From Spongilla lacustris (lineage: Eukaryota > Porifera > Demospongiae > Spongillida > Spongillidae), in the NCBI GenBank assembly GCA_949361645.1, contig OX442422.1:2879563-2943562 (forward strand): DNA of 64,000 bases. Direction: 5' to 3'. Shown piece after piece: positions 24,000-35,830 of the stretch. A program made the translations under genes and the position numbers. The notes under the pieces were generated by a model. The model worked only from the letters and a program-made list of their open reading frames with translations. It did not search any database and was not told the origin of the DNA. Position 1 is the first letter of the stretch, and every line of letters starts with the position of its first letter.

Positions 24000-26990
24000 A
24001 TTTGATAGGGTGGAGTCCACTCAATAGCTCTGAGAGTCCACTCAAAAGAGGGTCCACTCCACGACTGACCTTGTTCGTTGTAAGCAATACAGGGGAGTAG
24101 GATGGAGTCCCCTCAATCGTACAGGGTAGGGTGGAGTGCATTAATAAGAGGGCCCACTCCATGGTTGACAGTGTTCGCTGTTACAAAGAATAGTTGTAGA
24201 GCGTGTAGCACAGGCCCAGGGGGTAGGGTGGAGTCCACTCAATTGCACAGAGTAGGGTGGAGTGCATTAATAAGAGGGCCCACTCCATGGTTGACAGTGT
24301 TCGCTGTTACAAAAAATAGTTGTAGAGCGTGTAGCACAGGCCCAGGGAGTAGGGTGGAGTCCACTCAATCGCACAGAGTAGGGTGGAGTGCATTAATAAG
24401 AGAGCCCACTCCATGGTTGACAGTGTTCGCTGTTACAAAGAATAGTTGTAGAGCGTGTAGCACAAGCCCAGGGGGTAGGGTGGAGTCCACTCAATCGCAC
24501 AGGGTAGGGTGGAGTGCATTAATAAGAAGGCCCACTCCATGGTTGACGCTGTTCGCTGCAAGGAATAGTTGTAGGGCATAGCACAGAGGGTAGGGTGGAG
24601 TCCACTCAATCGTACAGAGTAGGTTGGAGTGCATTAATGAGAGAGCCCACACCATGATTGACACTGTTCACTGTAAGGAATAGTTGTAGGGCGTAGCACA
24701 GAGGGTAGGGTGGAGTCCACTCAATCGTACAGAGTAGGTTGGAGTGAATTAATGAGAGAGCCCACACCATGGTTGACACTGTTCACTGTAAGGAATAGTT
24801 GTAGGGCGTAGCACAGAGGGTAGGGTGGAGTCCACTCAATCGTACAGAGTAGGTTGGAGTGAATTAATGAGAGAGCCCACACCATGGTTGACACTGTTCA
24901 CTGTAAGAAATAGTTGCAGGGAGTAGCACAGGGGGAAGGGTGGAGTCCACTCAATCGTACAGAGTAGGGTTGATTCCATTAAAAAGAAGGCCCACTCCAT
25001 GGTTAACACTGTTCGCTGGGCTTAGCACAGAGGGTAGGGTGGAGTCCAGTCAATCGTACAGAGTAGCGTGGAGTGTATTAATAAGAGGGCCCACTCCATG
25101 GTTGACACTGTTCGCTGTATGGAATAGTTGTAGGGCGTAGCACAGGGGGTAGGGTGGAGTCCACTCAATCGTACAGAGTAGGGTAGAGTGCATTAATAAG
25201 AGGGCCCACTCCGTTCGCTATAAGAAATAGTTGTAGGGTGTAGCACAGAGGGTAGGGTTAAGTCCACTCAATCGTACAGAGTAGGTTGGAGTGTATTAAT
25301 AAGAGGGCCCACTCTATGGTTGACACTGTTCGCTGTATGGAATAGTTGTAGGGCGTAGCACAGAGGGTAGGGTGGAGTCCAATCAATCGTACAGAGTAGG
25401 GTGGAGTGCATTAATAAGAGGGCCCACTACATGGTTGACAGTGTTCGCTGTAAGGAATAGTTGTAGGGCGTAGCACAGGGGGTAGGGTGGAGTCCACTCA
25501 ATCGTACAGAGTAGGGTAGAGTCCATTCAAAAGGTGATCTCTGTAAGGAATAGTTGTAGGGCGTAGCACAGGGGGTTTGGTGGAGTCCACTCAATCGTAC
25601 AGAGTAGGGTAGAGTGCATTAATAAGAGAGCCCACTCCGTTCGCTGTAAGAAATAGTTGTAGGGTGTAGCACAGAGGGTAGGGTGGAGTCCACTCAATCG
25701 TACAGAGTAGTGTGGAGTGTATTAATAAGAGGGCCCACTCCATGGTTGACACTGTTCGCTGAATGGAATAGTTGTAGGGCGTAGCACAGAGGGTAGGGTG
25801 GAGTCCAATCAATCGTACAGAGTAGTTTGGAGTGCATTAATGAGAGAGCCCACACCATGGTTGACACTGTTCACTGTAAGAAATAGTTGTAGGGTGTAGC
25901 ACAGAGGGTAGGGTGTAGTCCAATCAATCGTACAGAGTAGGTTGGAGTGCATTAATGAGAGAGCCCACACCATGGTTGACACTGTTCGCTGTAAGGAATA
26001 GTGGCGTAGCACAGGGGGTAGGGTGGAGTCCACTCAATCGTACAGAGTAGGTTGGAGACGAAAGTTTTCCACTCCAACGTTTCTTCTTACAAGGGTGGAG
26101 TCCACTCAATCGTACAGAGTAGGGTAGAGTGCATTAATAAGAGAGCCCACTCCGTTCGCTGTAAGAAATAGTTGTAGGGTGTAGCACAGAGGGTAGGGTG
26201 GAGTCCAATCATTCGTACAGAGTAGGGTAGAGTCCATTCAAATGGTGATCTCCGTAAGGAATAGTTGTAGGGCGTAGCACAGGGGGTTTGGTGGAGTCCA
26301 CTCAATCGTATAGAGTAGGGTAGAGTGCATTAATAAGAGAGCCCACTCCGTTCGCTATAAGAAATAGTTGTATGGTGTAGCACAGAGGGTAGGGTGAAGT
26401 CCACTCAATCGTACAGAGTAGGGTGGATTCCATTAAAAAGAAGGCCCACTCCATGGTTGACACTGTTCGCTGGGCTTAGCACAGAAGGTAGGGTGGAGTC
26501 CACTCAATCGTACAGAGTAGCATGGAGTGTATTAATAAGAGGGCCCACTCCATGGTTGACACTGTTCGCTGAATGGAATAGTTGTTGGGCGTAGCACAGA
26601 GGGTAGGGTGGAGTCCAATCAATCGTACAGAGTAGTTTGGAGTGCATTAATGAGAGAGCCCACACCATGGTTAACACTGTTCACTGTAAGAAATAGTTGT
26701 AGGGTGTAGCACAGAGGGTAGGGTGGAGTCCACTCAATCGTACAGAGTAGGTTGGAGTGCATTAATGAGAGAGCCCACACCATGGTTGACACTGTTTGCT
26801 GTAAGGAATAGCTGTAGGGCGCAGCACAAGGGATTCGATGGAGTCCCACTAAAATGAAGGTCCACTCCTTGGCTGACACTGTGTTTGCTGTAAGGAATAG
26901 TTGTGGGGGGGGGGGGGGGGCGGGCGTAGGGTGGAGTCCACTGAATAGTACGGGGTAGGGTGGAGTTGAGTAATACGAGGGTCCACTTCA
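24000..26990 (-). repeat. 115-bp tandem array, right arm (inverted)
   Basis: The reverse complement of the left-arm array: CCATGGTTGACACTGTTCGC, GGAATAGTTGTAGGGCGTAG and GGTGGAGTCCACTCAATCGT recur throughout. The same variant units occur, including the GATCTCCGTAAGGAATAG block. It ends at a G-run (26905-26920) that mirrors the C-run at 20549-20571. Confidence 0.93.
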
Positions 26991-27595
26991 TGGCTGACTA
27001 GGTTCACTGTAAGGAATAGTAATAGGGCTTAGCACAGGGGTAGCGCCCATCATGGCTGACACTGATCACTGTAAGGAATAGCTATAGAGTGCACTCCACA
27101 ACTGCTTGCAAAGTTACATACTTGTCTGCCTGCTTCTCAGCTGTCAGTGTCCACTGCTGTGAGGTTCTACCATATGGTCCGATCTACAGTTGTCTGCCTG
27201 CCATATGATCCACTAAAATGAAGGTCCACTCCTTGGCTGACACTGTGTTTGCTGTAAGGAATAGTTGTGGGGGGGGGGGGGGGGGGGCGGGCGTAGGGTG
27301 GAGTCCACTGAATAGTACGGGGTAGGGTGGAGTTGAATAATACGAGGGTCCACTTCATGGCTGACTAGGTTCACTGTAAGGAATAGTAATAGGGCTTAGC
27401 ACAGGGGTAGCGCCCATTCAAAACCACATCATGGCTGACACTGATCACTGTAAGGAATAGCTATAGAGTGCACTCCACAACTGCTTGCAAAGTTACATAC
27501 TTGTCTGCCTGCTTCTCAGCTGTCAGTGTCCACTGCTGTGAGGTTCTACCATATGGTCCGATCTACAGTTGTCTGCCTGCCATATGATCCACTCC
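26845..27595 (-). repeat. Tandem duplication of about 360 bp in the right arm
   Basis: The block from CACTAAAATGAAGGTCCACT through the G-run, GGTTCACTGTAAGGAATAGT and CTGTCAGTGTCCACTGCTGT to TGCCTGCCATATGATCCACT occurs twice in direct orientation. The left arm has it once (about 20230-20640, inverted). This is a secondary event after the palindrome formed. Confidence 0.85.
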
Positions 27596-27905
27596 AATGT
27601 CTGCCGCAGGGTCCACTCAGTAGGGTCCACTCAATACAGTATAGATGTCTGCAGTAGAGTCCTTACCATATAGTACAGTGTTGATGTGTGCCGTAGGGTC
27701 CACTACCTACATGTATTGTCTACTATATGGTCCACTCCACACTTGTTGGTAGTTGTTCTACTGTCTTCTGGACACACCTATCTGCCTGCCATCTCTACAG
27801 CTGGTTACTGCACTCTGGATTCCACTGTGGAATCCATTCCACAGCTGTGCCTGGCTTTTTTGATAGTATAGTTATGAACTTTTCCCTTTGGGGTCCATTA
27901 CATAG

Positions 27906-27939
<34 letters not shown>

Positions 27940-28299
27940 TAGGTTTCGTCTGCTGTAGTGCTCATTCCACTGCTGTCTGCCGTAAAGTCCACTCCGCGTA
28001 CTGGTCACATGCAGTTACTCCACTGTTTGCTCCGCAGCTATCTGCCATACTCCACAGCTGTCCACTCTCAGTCTGGGATCCAATACTCGTCTGCCTGCTC
28101 CACAGCTATATCATCTGCCTTCAATCGCTACCGCGCTCAAACTACTTCGTCGGATTGATCTTATATCTTGTCGTCTTCGCACCGTTTGAAATCATACGCT
28201 CAAGTCAACGTCTAAAACTTGAAGCGCAAAGCTTCTTCTGCAGGAAACAATTCAGCTAGGTCCCCAGACTATGGTAGTGGGTGGGGTGGTCGTTATAAA

Positions 28300-28760
28300 T
28301 GTCCCAGCCCACAGGATATAGTTGAATATTCATGTACTTCGGTGAATGGAAGCGGTTCGCGTACGTACAACGGCGCGATTCGAGCGGGAAAAGTGTACCA
28401 ACTTTGCACCGCTGTATCTCCGTAACGGATGACATAAAAATTAACGAACAGAACAAATCGATAGGTATATGACCTTTCTTACTACAAACCGAATCTGAAG
28501 CGATTTGATTACTCGTACAGAAAGTTATGGCGGGTTTGAACCCGGCGGGGTATCGAACGTTGCAATACTGGCACGGAGCAAGTGCAAGACTCCAAAATGT
28601 ATTTTGTCATAGGGAAATGGTGTAGTATGAAGTGCTGAAAATAGAAAGTTGATAGCGTTAACCGTTCGGAAGATATAGCGATTCAAACGAGAAGCATTTT
28701 TATAACATTTTATGTATATACACGAAGCGCAATTTTCTCGGAAACTGTCCCATATAATTA
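28300..28760 (+). repeat. Dispersed repeat (about 460 bp), copy 4
   Basis: Begins CCCACAGGATATAGTTGAAT and ends ACTGTCCCATATAATT. It is the mirror of 19120-19555 and forms the outer end of the giant palindrome. Confidence 0.85.
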
Positions 28761-28922
28761 AAATTATATAATTATAATTATATATATATATACGTGCATG
28801 TGATCAAAGCTGCAACCGAATTAGGGTTATGAATAATTACTTAGAGGGCGCACTAAATGTTTGTACATGTTTGTTGCTTCTAGCACTATGACGTCAGAGC
28901 ATTAGCTGAACGGATACACATA

Positions 28923-30180
28923 CAGTGCATAACATGCTAGTTGATGATAAAATTTTTTACATCACTTTTATATTTGAGTGGACTTTTTAAAAGCCTGGTT
29001 TGGGATATCCAAAATCCAATTACGGAATGTTGTTTATGCATCATCTGGCATTAAAAGTACAAAACCACAACTGCTCACGTGACTTCCTGACTGCATAGCG
29101 TTTCATTTTCAGTAACCACCCTAAACAAGTAGTTTTTAAGGGATTTCTCCACCGTTACATGCTGGATTGCGCTGAAATTCGGTGTGTAAGTGTAGCATGG
29201 CCCCTTATCTAAAACTGCCGCGTCCGAATTCGAATGCGGGAAAAAGTTTCGGCATTGGCATCCTTTAAGGACAGATTTTAGACGGAATTGTGCTTAGTAT
29301 GGCGTTTCGTTGCGTGCGCAATCTGAGGTCCCAGGATCAGCTAGTAGATAGTAAAATGATGAATGAATCCAAGGCAGTTGCAGTCGTGACTTTACTGATG
29401 GTTTGGCAGCTAATAGAAAGCCTCTAAGTCGGAGGGATGAAGAAAAGTCGGCCATGTACAATGAATTACATTATAAAGTTGACGTCATTGTATTTCGTGG
29501 GAGTGGTAACGTCCATTTTAGAACCAAAACCTACAGGAGACCACAAGCGAGCGACAAGGAATGCATCATCACCTTTTTGGGCACCTCTGAAGAGGAAAAG
29601 TCCCACGAAATACAATGACGTCAACTTTATAATGTAATTCATTGTACATGGCCGACTTTTTTTTATCCTCCGACTTTGAGAGCTTTCTATTCGCTGCCAA
29701 ACCATCAGTAAAGTCACGACTGCAACTGCCTTGGATTCAACCATCATTTTACTATCTACTAGCTGATCCTAGGACCTCAGATCGCGCACGTAACGAAACG
29801 GCATACTAAACACAATTCCCTCTAAAATCTGTCCTTAAAGGATGCCAATACCGAAACTGTTTCCCGCATTCGAATTCGGACGCGGCAGTTTTAGATAAAG
29901 GGCCATGTTACACTTACACACCGAATTTCAGCGCAATCCAGCATGTAACGGTGGAGAAATCCCTTAAAAACTACGTATTTAGGGTAGTTACTGAAAGTGA
30001 AACGCTATGCAGTCAGGAAGTCACGTGAGCAGTTGTAGTTTTGTAATTTTAATGCCACATGATGGATAAACAACATTCCGTAATTATATTTTGAATATCC
30101 CAAACCAAGTTTTTAAAAAGTCCACTCAAATGTAAAAGTGATGAAAAAATTTTTACCATCAACTAGCATGTTATGCACTG
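28923..30180. mobile_element. Foldback TIR element, 580-bp arms, TA target duplication
   Basis: The left end is CAGTGCATAACATGCTAG and the right end its reverse complement, each next to TA (28921-28922 and 30181-30182). The arms 28923-29502 and 29601-30180 are nearly perfect inverted repeats of equal length around a 98-bp loop. It is the same architecture as 3213-4711 but an unrelated sequence. The small plus and minus frames near 29403-29747 mirror each other and are arm artefacts. CAGTG ends plus a TA duplication suggest a non-autonomous Tc1/mariner-type element. Confidence 0.9.
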
Positions 30181-30182
30181 TA

Positions 30183-30671
30183 GCCGATATAAATCAATAC
30201 ACGGTCGCTGGTGCTGGGGTACAATTACGGAGAGGTCACATGACACTATATGTTTTTTTTTACTTTTATAAAAATACATGTACAGCTAGAGTCTACAAAC
30301 GTTACAATGAAAAGAAAAACCACTGGCTAAAAGCCTATAGATTGGGGACCCGATAGGTGGTAGTTGTACCCCCATCAGTCGGATCCCTAGTCCTAGACTA
30401 CTAAAAGGCTTGGTCATTAAAAAAGCTAAGGTCTCAGACTATTAAGTTGCAATTGCAGCTTCCTTGCCAAAAATAATAACAAGGGTATTTCGGAGGAGAT
30501 TAATTAAAACTCGGCCATCTAACTAGGAAAGGACAGCCTAAGTACGAAATTAAATGGGTAGGTTTGTCTGCCCATGAAGTATGAAGGAATGCATGCAATT
30601 ACAGCAGAAAAACTAAAAAGGAACGCCACAACCTACATGTGTACTGGACATGCACGGGTGCCAAATAATAC
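30183..30671. other. No recognisable feature
   Basis: A mixed-composition stretch between a foldback element and the first retrotransposon fragment; nothing supported. Confidence 0.4.
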
Positions 30672-30958
30672 TAAGGTACGTGATTTGGGCACGCCCTCTT
30701 CCTTAGCGGTAATCATTGGCACTGCTCAAAGAGGTAAGGTCAGTCGACTCCCAGGTTGTTCTGTTGTTGCTACATCAATGTGGTGGATTCTGTCGGATGG
30801 TCCATATTGCTTTATGCACCCCTCCTTCTGTAGCACTGGAAGGTTTGCACGTATTTGAAAAGGAGGTCCGCCAGACTTTTTCCGCAGACAGTATGTGCAT
30901 TGACCCATCTGATTTAGTTTGGCAACAAACTCAGCAGAGCCTGAGCAGGGATGGTCTG

Positions 30959-32174
30959 TGTAGGATTAGGTCTTGACTGATTGTTATCACGCGCACCGCA
31001 CGTGACAATACAATACATTATACCACATCTCCCTTTCCCACGCGCACCGCACGTGACAATACATTACACCACATCTCCCTTCCCCCGAAGTCAAATATTC
31101 GTTCTTTTCTTTCTTCCGTCGTCATTTCATACACTCTATCGCTTCTGTCTCTTCTTTGCCCGCCTGCTTTCCCGCACATATTCTCTCAGGCACACGCTTA
31201 TTCTTGCAGCCTCTCTTGCACTCTCCCGGTTCCATCTTGCCTCTCTCTTGGCTCAGGCCCTCTCTTGGCTCAGGCCATCTTGCCTCTCTCTTGGCTCAGG
31301 CCATCTTGCCTTTCTCTTGGCTCAGGCCATCTTGCCTCTCTCTTGGCTCAGGCCATCTTGCCTCTCTCTTGGCTCAGGCTATCTTGCCTCTGCCTCCATG
31401 CTGTCTCTTACTGGCTCTCGCCCTCAGCTTGGGGTTCAGCGTATCACCGTACGTAACATCCCAGCGTCGGCACTCGCCCTCGGCTACGGCTCTGGCCTCA
31501 CTGGCTCTGGCCGCTCGCCTCAACTCAGTCTCCTGGCCCATGGCCCTTGTCTCGACACACATGGCTACATACCTCTCCTTCGCGGAAGCATATCACCCTT
31601 CTCTCCCTTGGTGGCAGAGCCTCTTCTCTCCACCCCGGAACTTTATCCAGTGGTAGGCACGCACTAGCTGCCCTCCCTTGCGGCAGGCACGTTCAGCCCT
31701 CTCCGGCGGCAGGTACATTCAGTCCACCCCGGCGGCAGGTACTCTTTGTCCTCACCAGCGGCAGGCGCTCTCTGTCCTTCCCGGCGGCAGGCACACATTA
31801 GCTGTCCTGCCCGGCGACAGGCACACTCACTTCTCCGCGGCAGCAGGCACTCTGTCCTCCCCGGCGGCAGGCGTTCTGTCCTCCTCGGCAGTAGGCACGC
31901 TCTGTCCTCCCCGGCGGCAGGCACTATTGGCCACCCGCGTGACCGTGCCTGTTTCGACGTCGGACTATGTCCACGACTCCTTCCCGATGGCAATCCCGGT
32001 AGCAATGGCTTGGTCAGGGTGGCGGTGGTAGGTACCTTCACCTCCTTCTCCTTTCCTCCTCTTTCGAGGTTGAAGGACCCGCCACACGCTACACCGCTGC
32101 CACCATGTAGGATTAGGTCTTGACTGATTGTTATCACGCGCACCGCACGTGACAATACAATACATTATACCACA
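30959..32174 (+). mobile_element. Miniature LTR retrotransposon (TRIM-like), 69-bp LTRs
   Basis: Direct terminal repeats of 69 bp (30959-31027 and 32106-32174) start TGTAGGATTAGG and end ATACCACA, with the TG...CA ends of LTRs. The element is flanked by the 5-bp duplication GTCTG (30954-30958 and 32175-32179). The 1.2-kb body has no gag-pol. It contains a 27-bp direct repeat (TTGGCTCAGGCCATCTTGCC, about 31250-31400) and a roughly 30-bp repeat with CCGGCGGCAGGCAC (about 31675-31930). A second copy lies inverted at 57373-57724 plus 63930-63981. The small LTRs, small size and lack of genes fit TRIM elements. Confidence 0.85.
31250..31930 (+). repeat. Two short tandem repeats inside the TRIM body
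   Basis: Six to seven units around GGCTCAGGCCATCTTGCCTC (31250-31400), then about nine units around TCCTCCCCGGCGGCAGGCAC (31675-31930). The inverted copy near 57373-57500 has only two units of each, so copy number varies between insertions. Long Leu/Ser- or Arg/Pro-rich frames here are repeat artefacts. Confidence 0.85.
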
Positions 32175-32554
32175 GTCTGGGGTCTCGAAGTGTATCGCTT
32201 CACTCATCAGCAGTGTCCTTTATGATGTCAGGCTTTGCTAGTCACCATCTTCTTCAATCTTTTGACCACTTTCATAACTGTATTTCCCCAGCAGAGGTCA
32301 TGAATTGTTTGTTTCTCCAATGACCTAAAAGAAGCTGTCCAGTAAAATAGAGAACAAGCCGTTTCAGTTGCTGTTTGATGCGTCCTCCATTCCAAACAGG
32401 GCTGATCCAACCTTTCAGCTTTTTGGCTATCATTTACATGTATACCACCCCCAGGTCTTGACAAGGCTGAATTCCAGACAGGCGTAAACTGGTAACTAGG
32501 CATCGGCATGTTTGGTGGTAGATTAGTACTAGAGGTAAACATTTCCATTCCTAG

Positions 32555-34190
32555 ATCTTTCCCTAAAGGTACATTAGATCTTTCCCTAAAGGTACACCCG
32601 CCAGCCCTACAGGACACTGTCCAACACCTGCTAGATGCTGCATCTATCCCTCTTCACACCCCCATTGCCTCCTCCCTGAAGGAAGTTGTGAACCTTCTGG
32701 CCTCCGGAAAGGTTCCTTTATCCGTGTCAACTTTCTAGGCAGTTGCGTAGACTGACAGGGAAATGCATTTGTGCTGTCCTAAAGGATAGGATCTCTTCAT
32801 TCTTCCAACTCTCTCAGTTTGGGGTTGTAAAGCAGGTGCAGAAAAGATTGTGCACAGCTTAGGGAAATGCATTGAAGATAACTGGCTAAGTGGTGACTTT
32901 TTAGTATTTAAGATGGACATGTCAAATGCTTTTCATGTGGTTTCCAGGCAGGCAGTCCTGAATGATTGTGCAACCTTCTTCCCTGAGCTATTGCCATGGG
33001 TCTCATGGTGCTGTGGATCATATGGGCAAGATTAGTTCCTAGTACGGAGTACAGCAGGGTGATGCACTAGGTCCAATTTTTTTGCTGTGGTCCTCCATAA
33101 ACTTGTGACCAGCATACATTATCAGTGTAGATGCAGACGATGACTGGTTCCACCTGCTGCTAGCTGGAATCTGGATGATGGTGTTTCCAGCAGATAAGCA
33201 GGCCACACTTAATCTGAGCCATGGTGGCCTTGGTCTGCATTCACTTCATCACCACTCTCCTGCTGCATACATCTCATCTCCAACCATGTCAGTGCCTTCG
33301 GACGTTTTCTCTGCAACTTCAAAGGACAACCTTCTTGCTGCAGTGAATGCTTCAAATGCCATGGTCAGTCAGCCAGATGCCATCTCAGTTGAAAGTGTAC
33401 TTGATGTTCCACCTCGCCAGCACTCACTATAAAGAAGCTGACTTCAATTCCCTCTTTTCAGATGCCAGCACTGTGACAAAGGCTAGATTGCATGCTATTT
33501 CAGTGCTCCAAGCCCATGCATGGCTTAAAGTGCAGCCTTCACCAAAGTTAGGTCTTGCGTTGATGCCTGATGAAGCACAGGTCATTCTAAAATGGTGGCT
33601 TGGCCTTCCCTTGACACCTGATGGCACTCCATGCCTGCTTTGTCATCACAACATGGATGGTTGGGGACATCACATGCTTACTTGTCGTTCTGGAGGTGAT
33701 ATAATATAATTAGACAAAACCAGCTCAGAGACTGCATGCTTTGCTGACTTCTGCAACAAGGCACGCCTTTCCCCACAAATTGAGAAAGGAAGTGGCATTC
33801 TTCCTAAGGATCAATCCAGACCAGCAGACATCCTAGTGCCAAACTGTTTCCTCTCCCGCCCAGCTGCATTTGACATTATACCAGGTAATCAATCCGCAAT
33901 TTTTACAAGAAGTGGCTCAAACCTGTGGTCATGCAGCTGAGATGGGAGAAGAATCTAAGCACTCTAGAAATGATCAGGCTTGTGCCCTTAGAGGATAGTC
34001 ATACATCCCTATGGTTGTGGAAGTGTTTGGGGGTTGGGGCAATGAAGCTATCGATGTGCTGTCTAAACTGTCAAAAAAGATGGCCACCCAGCCATGTCAA
34101 CCTCTTATTGAGGTTACATCAACCATTTACAGTCACCTCAGCATGGCAGGGTAAGTTTGGCCAGATGTGTCCCACCAACCACATCTTGTG
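32555..34190 (+). pseudogene. Non-LTR retrotransposon copy 2, degraded RT
   Basis: Starts with RSFPKGT and QHLLDAASIPLHTPIASSL (as 43730-43830 of the better copy). It continues in other frames with LRRLTGKCICAVL, FLVFKMDMSNAFHVVSRQ (RT motif A) and CATFFPELLPWVSWC. The segment with the YxDD box is deleted near 33130-33180, where it jumps to NLSHGGLGLHSLHHHS. It then reads WWLGLPLTPDGTPCLLCHHN (C-terminal CCHC region) and ends in a diverged tail with PMVVEVFGGWGNEA. Many frameshifts. The tail differs from the other copies, suggesting another subfamily. Confidence 0.75.
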
Positions 34191-34316
34191 ACTTTTAGTC
34201 ATACACAATGTAGTGTTTTAATAAATAGTTGTGAGTATTAAATTGTAATGTACATGCATATAGATATACAAATATAATTATATCCAAGGTGTTGCTTAAA
34301 ATTCTTGTGGATGTCT
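34191..34316. other. AT-rich 3' tail between retrotransposon copies
   Basis: Short AT-rich sequence, plausibly the 3' untranslated end of copy 2. No poly(A) run is obvious. Confidence 0.35.
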
Positions 34317-35502
34317 CTGTAGTTTATCTCCAAGTGTCCTTCTCACTTCTCCACATGTGTGGAAGCTACTGTTAGATAGTACACCTAACCAGAGCAACCC
34401 CACATAGCCTCTTTGCAGACTCTCTTAAGTCCTTTGATGAAGAGATAAGGCTTTGATGTCTTTGATTCTCACTGGCAGCAAGCACAGCTCATTCCATGTT
34501 TTGGTGGACTAGGCTTTCATTCCCTCACCCCTCACTCCTCTGCTGCTTTCATCTCTTCCCTTGCCCCTTCAGGACTGTGTAGCCCTGATGACATCCACAT
34601 GCTACAGGCTGTAACATCCAAATCTCCTCACAGGACTCTATCACTGTGGAAACCACTTTAGCCTCTCCCCCTCCGCAGAAAGCTTTGTCTAAGAGGTTGG
34701 CGCAGATCTGATGTTCATATATTCTAGTCCTTGCTATCCTCCTCCTCTCCAGTGAGCAAGCCTTGAATCCTTTCCATCACTACCCCTCATGCAGGTTCCT
34801 GGATCTCTGTTGTCCCTTCCACTGGCTTAGACCTGCACCTTGACAATGCTGAGTGTCAGGCTGCTCTTAGATGGTGGCTGGGTCTTGATACCTCAGGAGG
34901 TTCCTCGTACCCTTTTGCCCTGACATTGCCCTATACCCACTAGGTCATCATGCAGCCTTTTGCAGACATGGTGTGGATGTACATGTAGTTTCACATCATA
35001 ATCATTTGCATGACATACATGTATCATTGCTGACTTTTGTTGCCATGCCCACCTTTCTGTGAAGGTGGAAGTGGGATATAGTTTAAATAGGGAATATTTC
35101 AACTCCCGTCCTGCAGATGTTATTGTTCAAAGTTGGGACAGAGGAAAGCCTGCAGCCTTTGATGTCACAGTTACCTCACTTCTCACTCCTGCTGCTCTGA
35201 ATGAAGCTAGTGTATCTGCAGTGGCAGCAGACCATGTGGCTGAAAACAGGAAGCATGCTGCTAACAATACAAAATGCCAGGAGTTGGAGTGGACATGTAA
35301 ATGTATCCCCCTGGTGGTGGAAATGTATAAAAACTGGGGGAAGGAAGCACAAAGTGTATTTTCCCACTTGGCATCCCTGCTTGCTGTTAGCCAGTCAAGT
35401 TCCAAATCAATAATGGTTGCTGATATATATGGCCGCCTCAATTTGCCACTGGTGAGAACAGTGGCAAGGGCCATCATGGGAAGGGAGTTGGCCCATGGAT
35501 AG
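34317..35502 (+). pseudogene. Non-LTR retrotransposon copy 3, 3' half with endonuclease domain
   Basis: 5'-truncated. It begins in the thumb (LLHMCGSYC, then VHLTRATPHS and KSFDEEIRL) with stops, and passes RWWLGLDTSGGSS. The last 147 codons (35059-35502) are open: NSRPADVIVQSWDRGK, AAFDVTVTSLLTP and a conserved end ADIYGRLNLPLVRTVARAI before the TAG at 35500. The RPADV...FDVTVT block is the restriction-like (PD-D/ExK type) endonuclease signature of R2-like non-LTR elements. This is the longest undamaged endonuclease tail in the cluster. Confidence 0.75.
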
Positions 35503-35630
35503 ACTTATTGGAACTGTGATAAATAAGCTTTACATTGTGCTAATACTTACTTTTGTGTATGCTTTGCTTGTAATCCTATGTTTATATATAATAATTAACA
35601 CATCTAAAGGTAAACTGCCAAATTAGAATG

Positions 35631-35830
35631 GGTTGGCTTTATTGGAACGGGGGGGGGGGGGGGGGGGGGGGGGGGGAGGGGTCCAAAGTGGTAGAAGACT
35701 AGAGTAGGGGTTTGAACCTCATTCTACATGTATGTATCAGTACGCAAAGAGGAATGAGGCTCAAACCCCTACCTCTAGTCTTCTACCACTTTGGACCCCC
35801 CCCCCCCCCCCCGTTCCAATTCAGCCAACC
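35631..35830. mobile_element. 200-bp hairpin MITE with poly-G/poly-C arms
   Basis: Left GGTTGGCTTTATTGGAACG, G-run, then GTCCAAAGTGGTAGAAGACT and GGGGTTTGAACCTCATTC mirrors the right end: GAATGAGGCTCAAACCCC, AGTCTTCTACCACTTTGGAC, C-run, CGTTCCAATTCAGCCAACC. Target duplication is at most TG. It sits between the 3' end of copy 3 and the truncated start of copy 4. Confidence 0.8.

Larger units (their letters stand above)
19120..28760. repeat. Giant palindrome with satellite inner arms
   Basis: The outer arms are the dispersed repeat and flank (19120-19600, mirrored at 28260-28760), then about 0.9 kb of unique sequence (19600-20460, mirrored at 27050-28260), then 115-bp arrays (20480-23240 plus orientation, 24000-26990 minus). 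Mirror identity is very high in the outer arm: 68-residue translations from 19425-19631 (minus) and 28219-28425 (plus) differ at one residue. The right arm is longer because a block of about 360 bp is tandemly duplicated. The centre lies at about 23.3-24.0 kb. No transposase was found; terminal boundaries and target duplications are not resolved. Confidence 0.88.
30672..32335 (+). pseudogene. Non-LTR retrotransposon copy 1, thumb-region fragment split by a TRIM
   Basis: 30716-30958 translates to a stretch matching the thumb region of the better copy at 43949: QVVLLLLHQCGGFCRMVH, then EVRQTF and DPSDLVWQQTQQSL. Coding stops at ...SRDGL where the miniature LTR element is inserted (30959-32174). 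It resumes in frame after the GTCTG duplication as GSRSVSLHSSAV, matching GLRSLSHHSCAA of the other copy. After about 32335 similarity is lost. The fragment lacks both the RT active site and the endonuclease. Confidence 0.75.

Noticed and set aside
10039..26990. Possible CRISPR arrays
   Set aside because: The repeats are direct tandem arrays without unique spacers, and the DNA is eukaryotic.
20462..26991. Many 60-210 codon frames on both strands
   Set aside because: Each follows the 115-bp array and changes frame with unit length; mirror-image copies occur in the other arm.
31156..32155. Long Leu/Ser- and Arg-rich frames on both strands
   Set aside because: They fall in the internal tandem repeats of the TRIM and are open on both strands because of composition.
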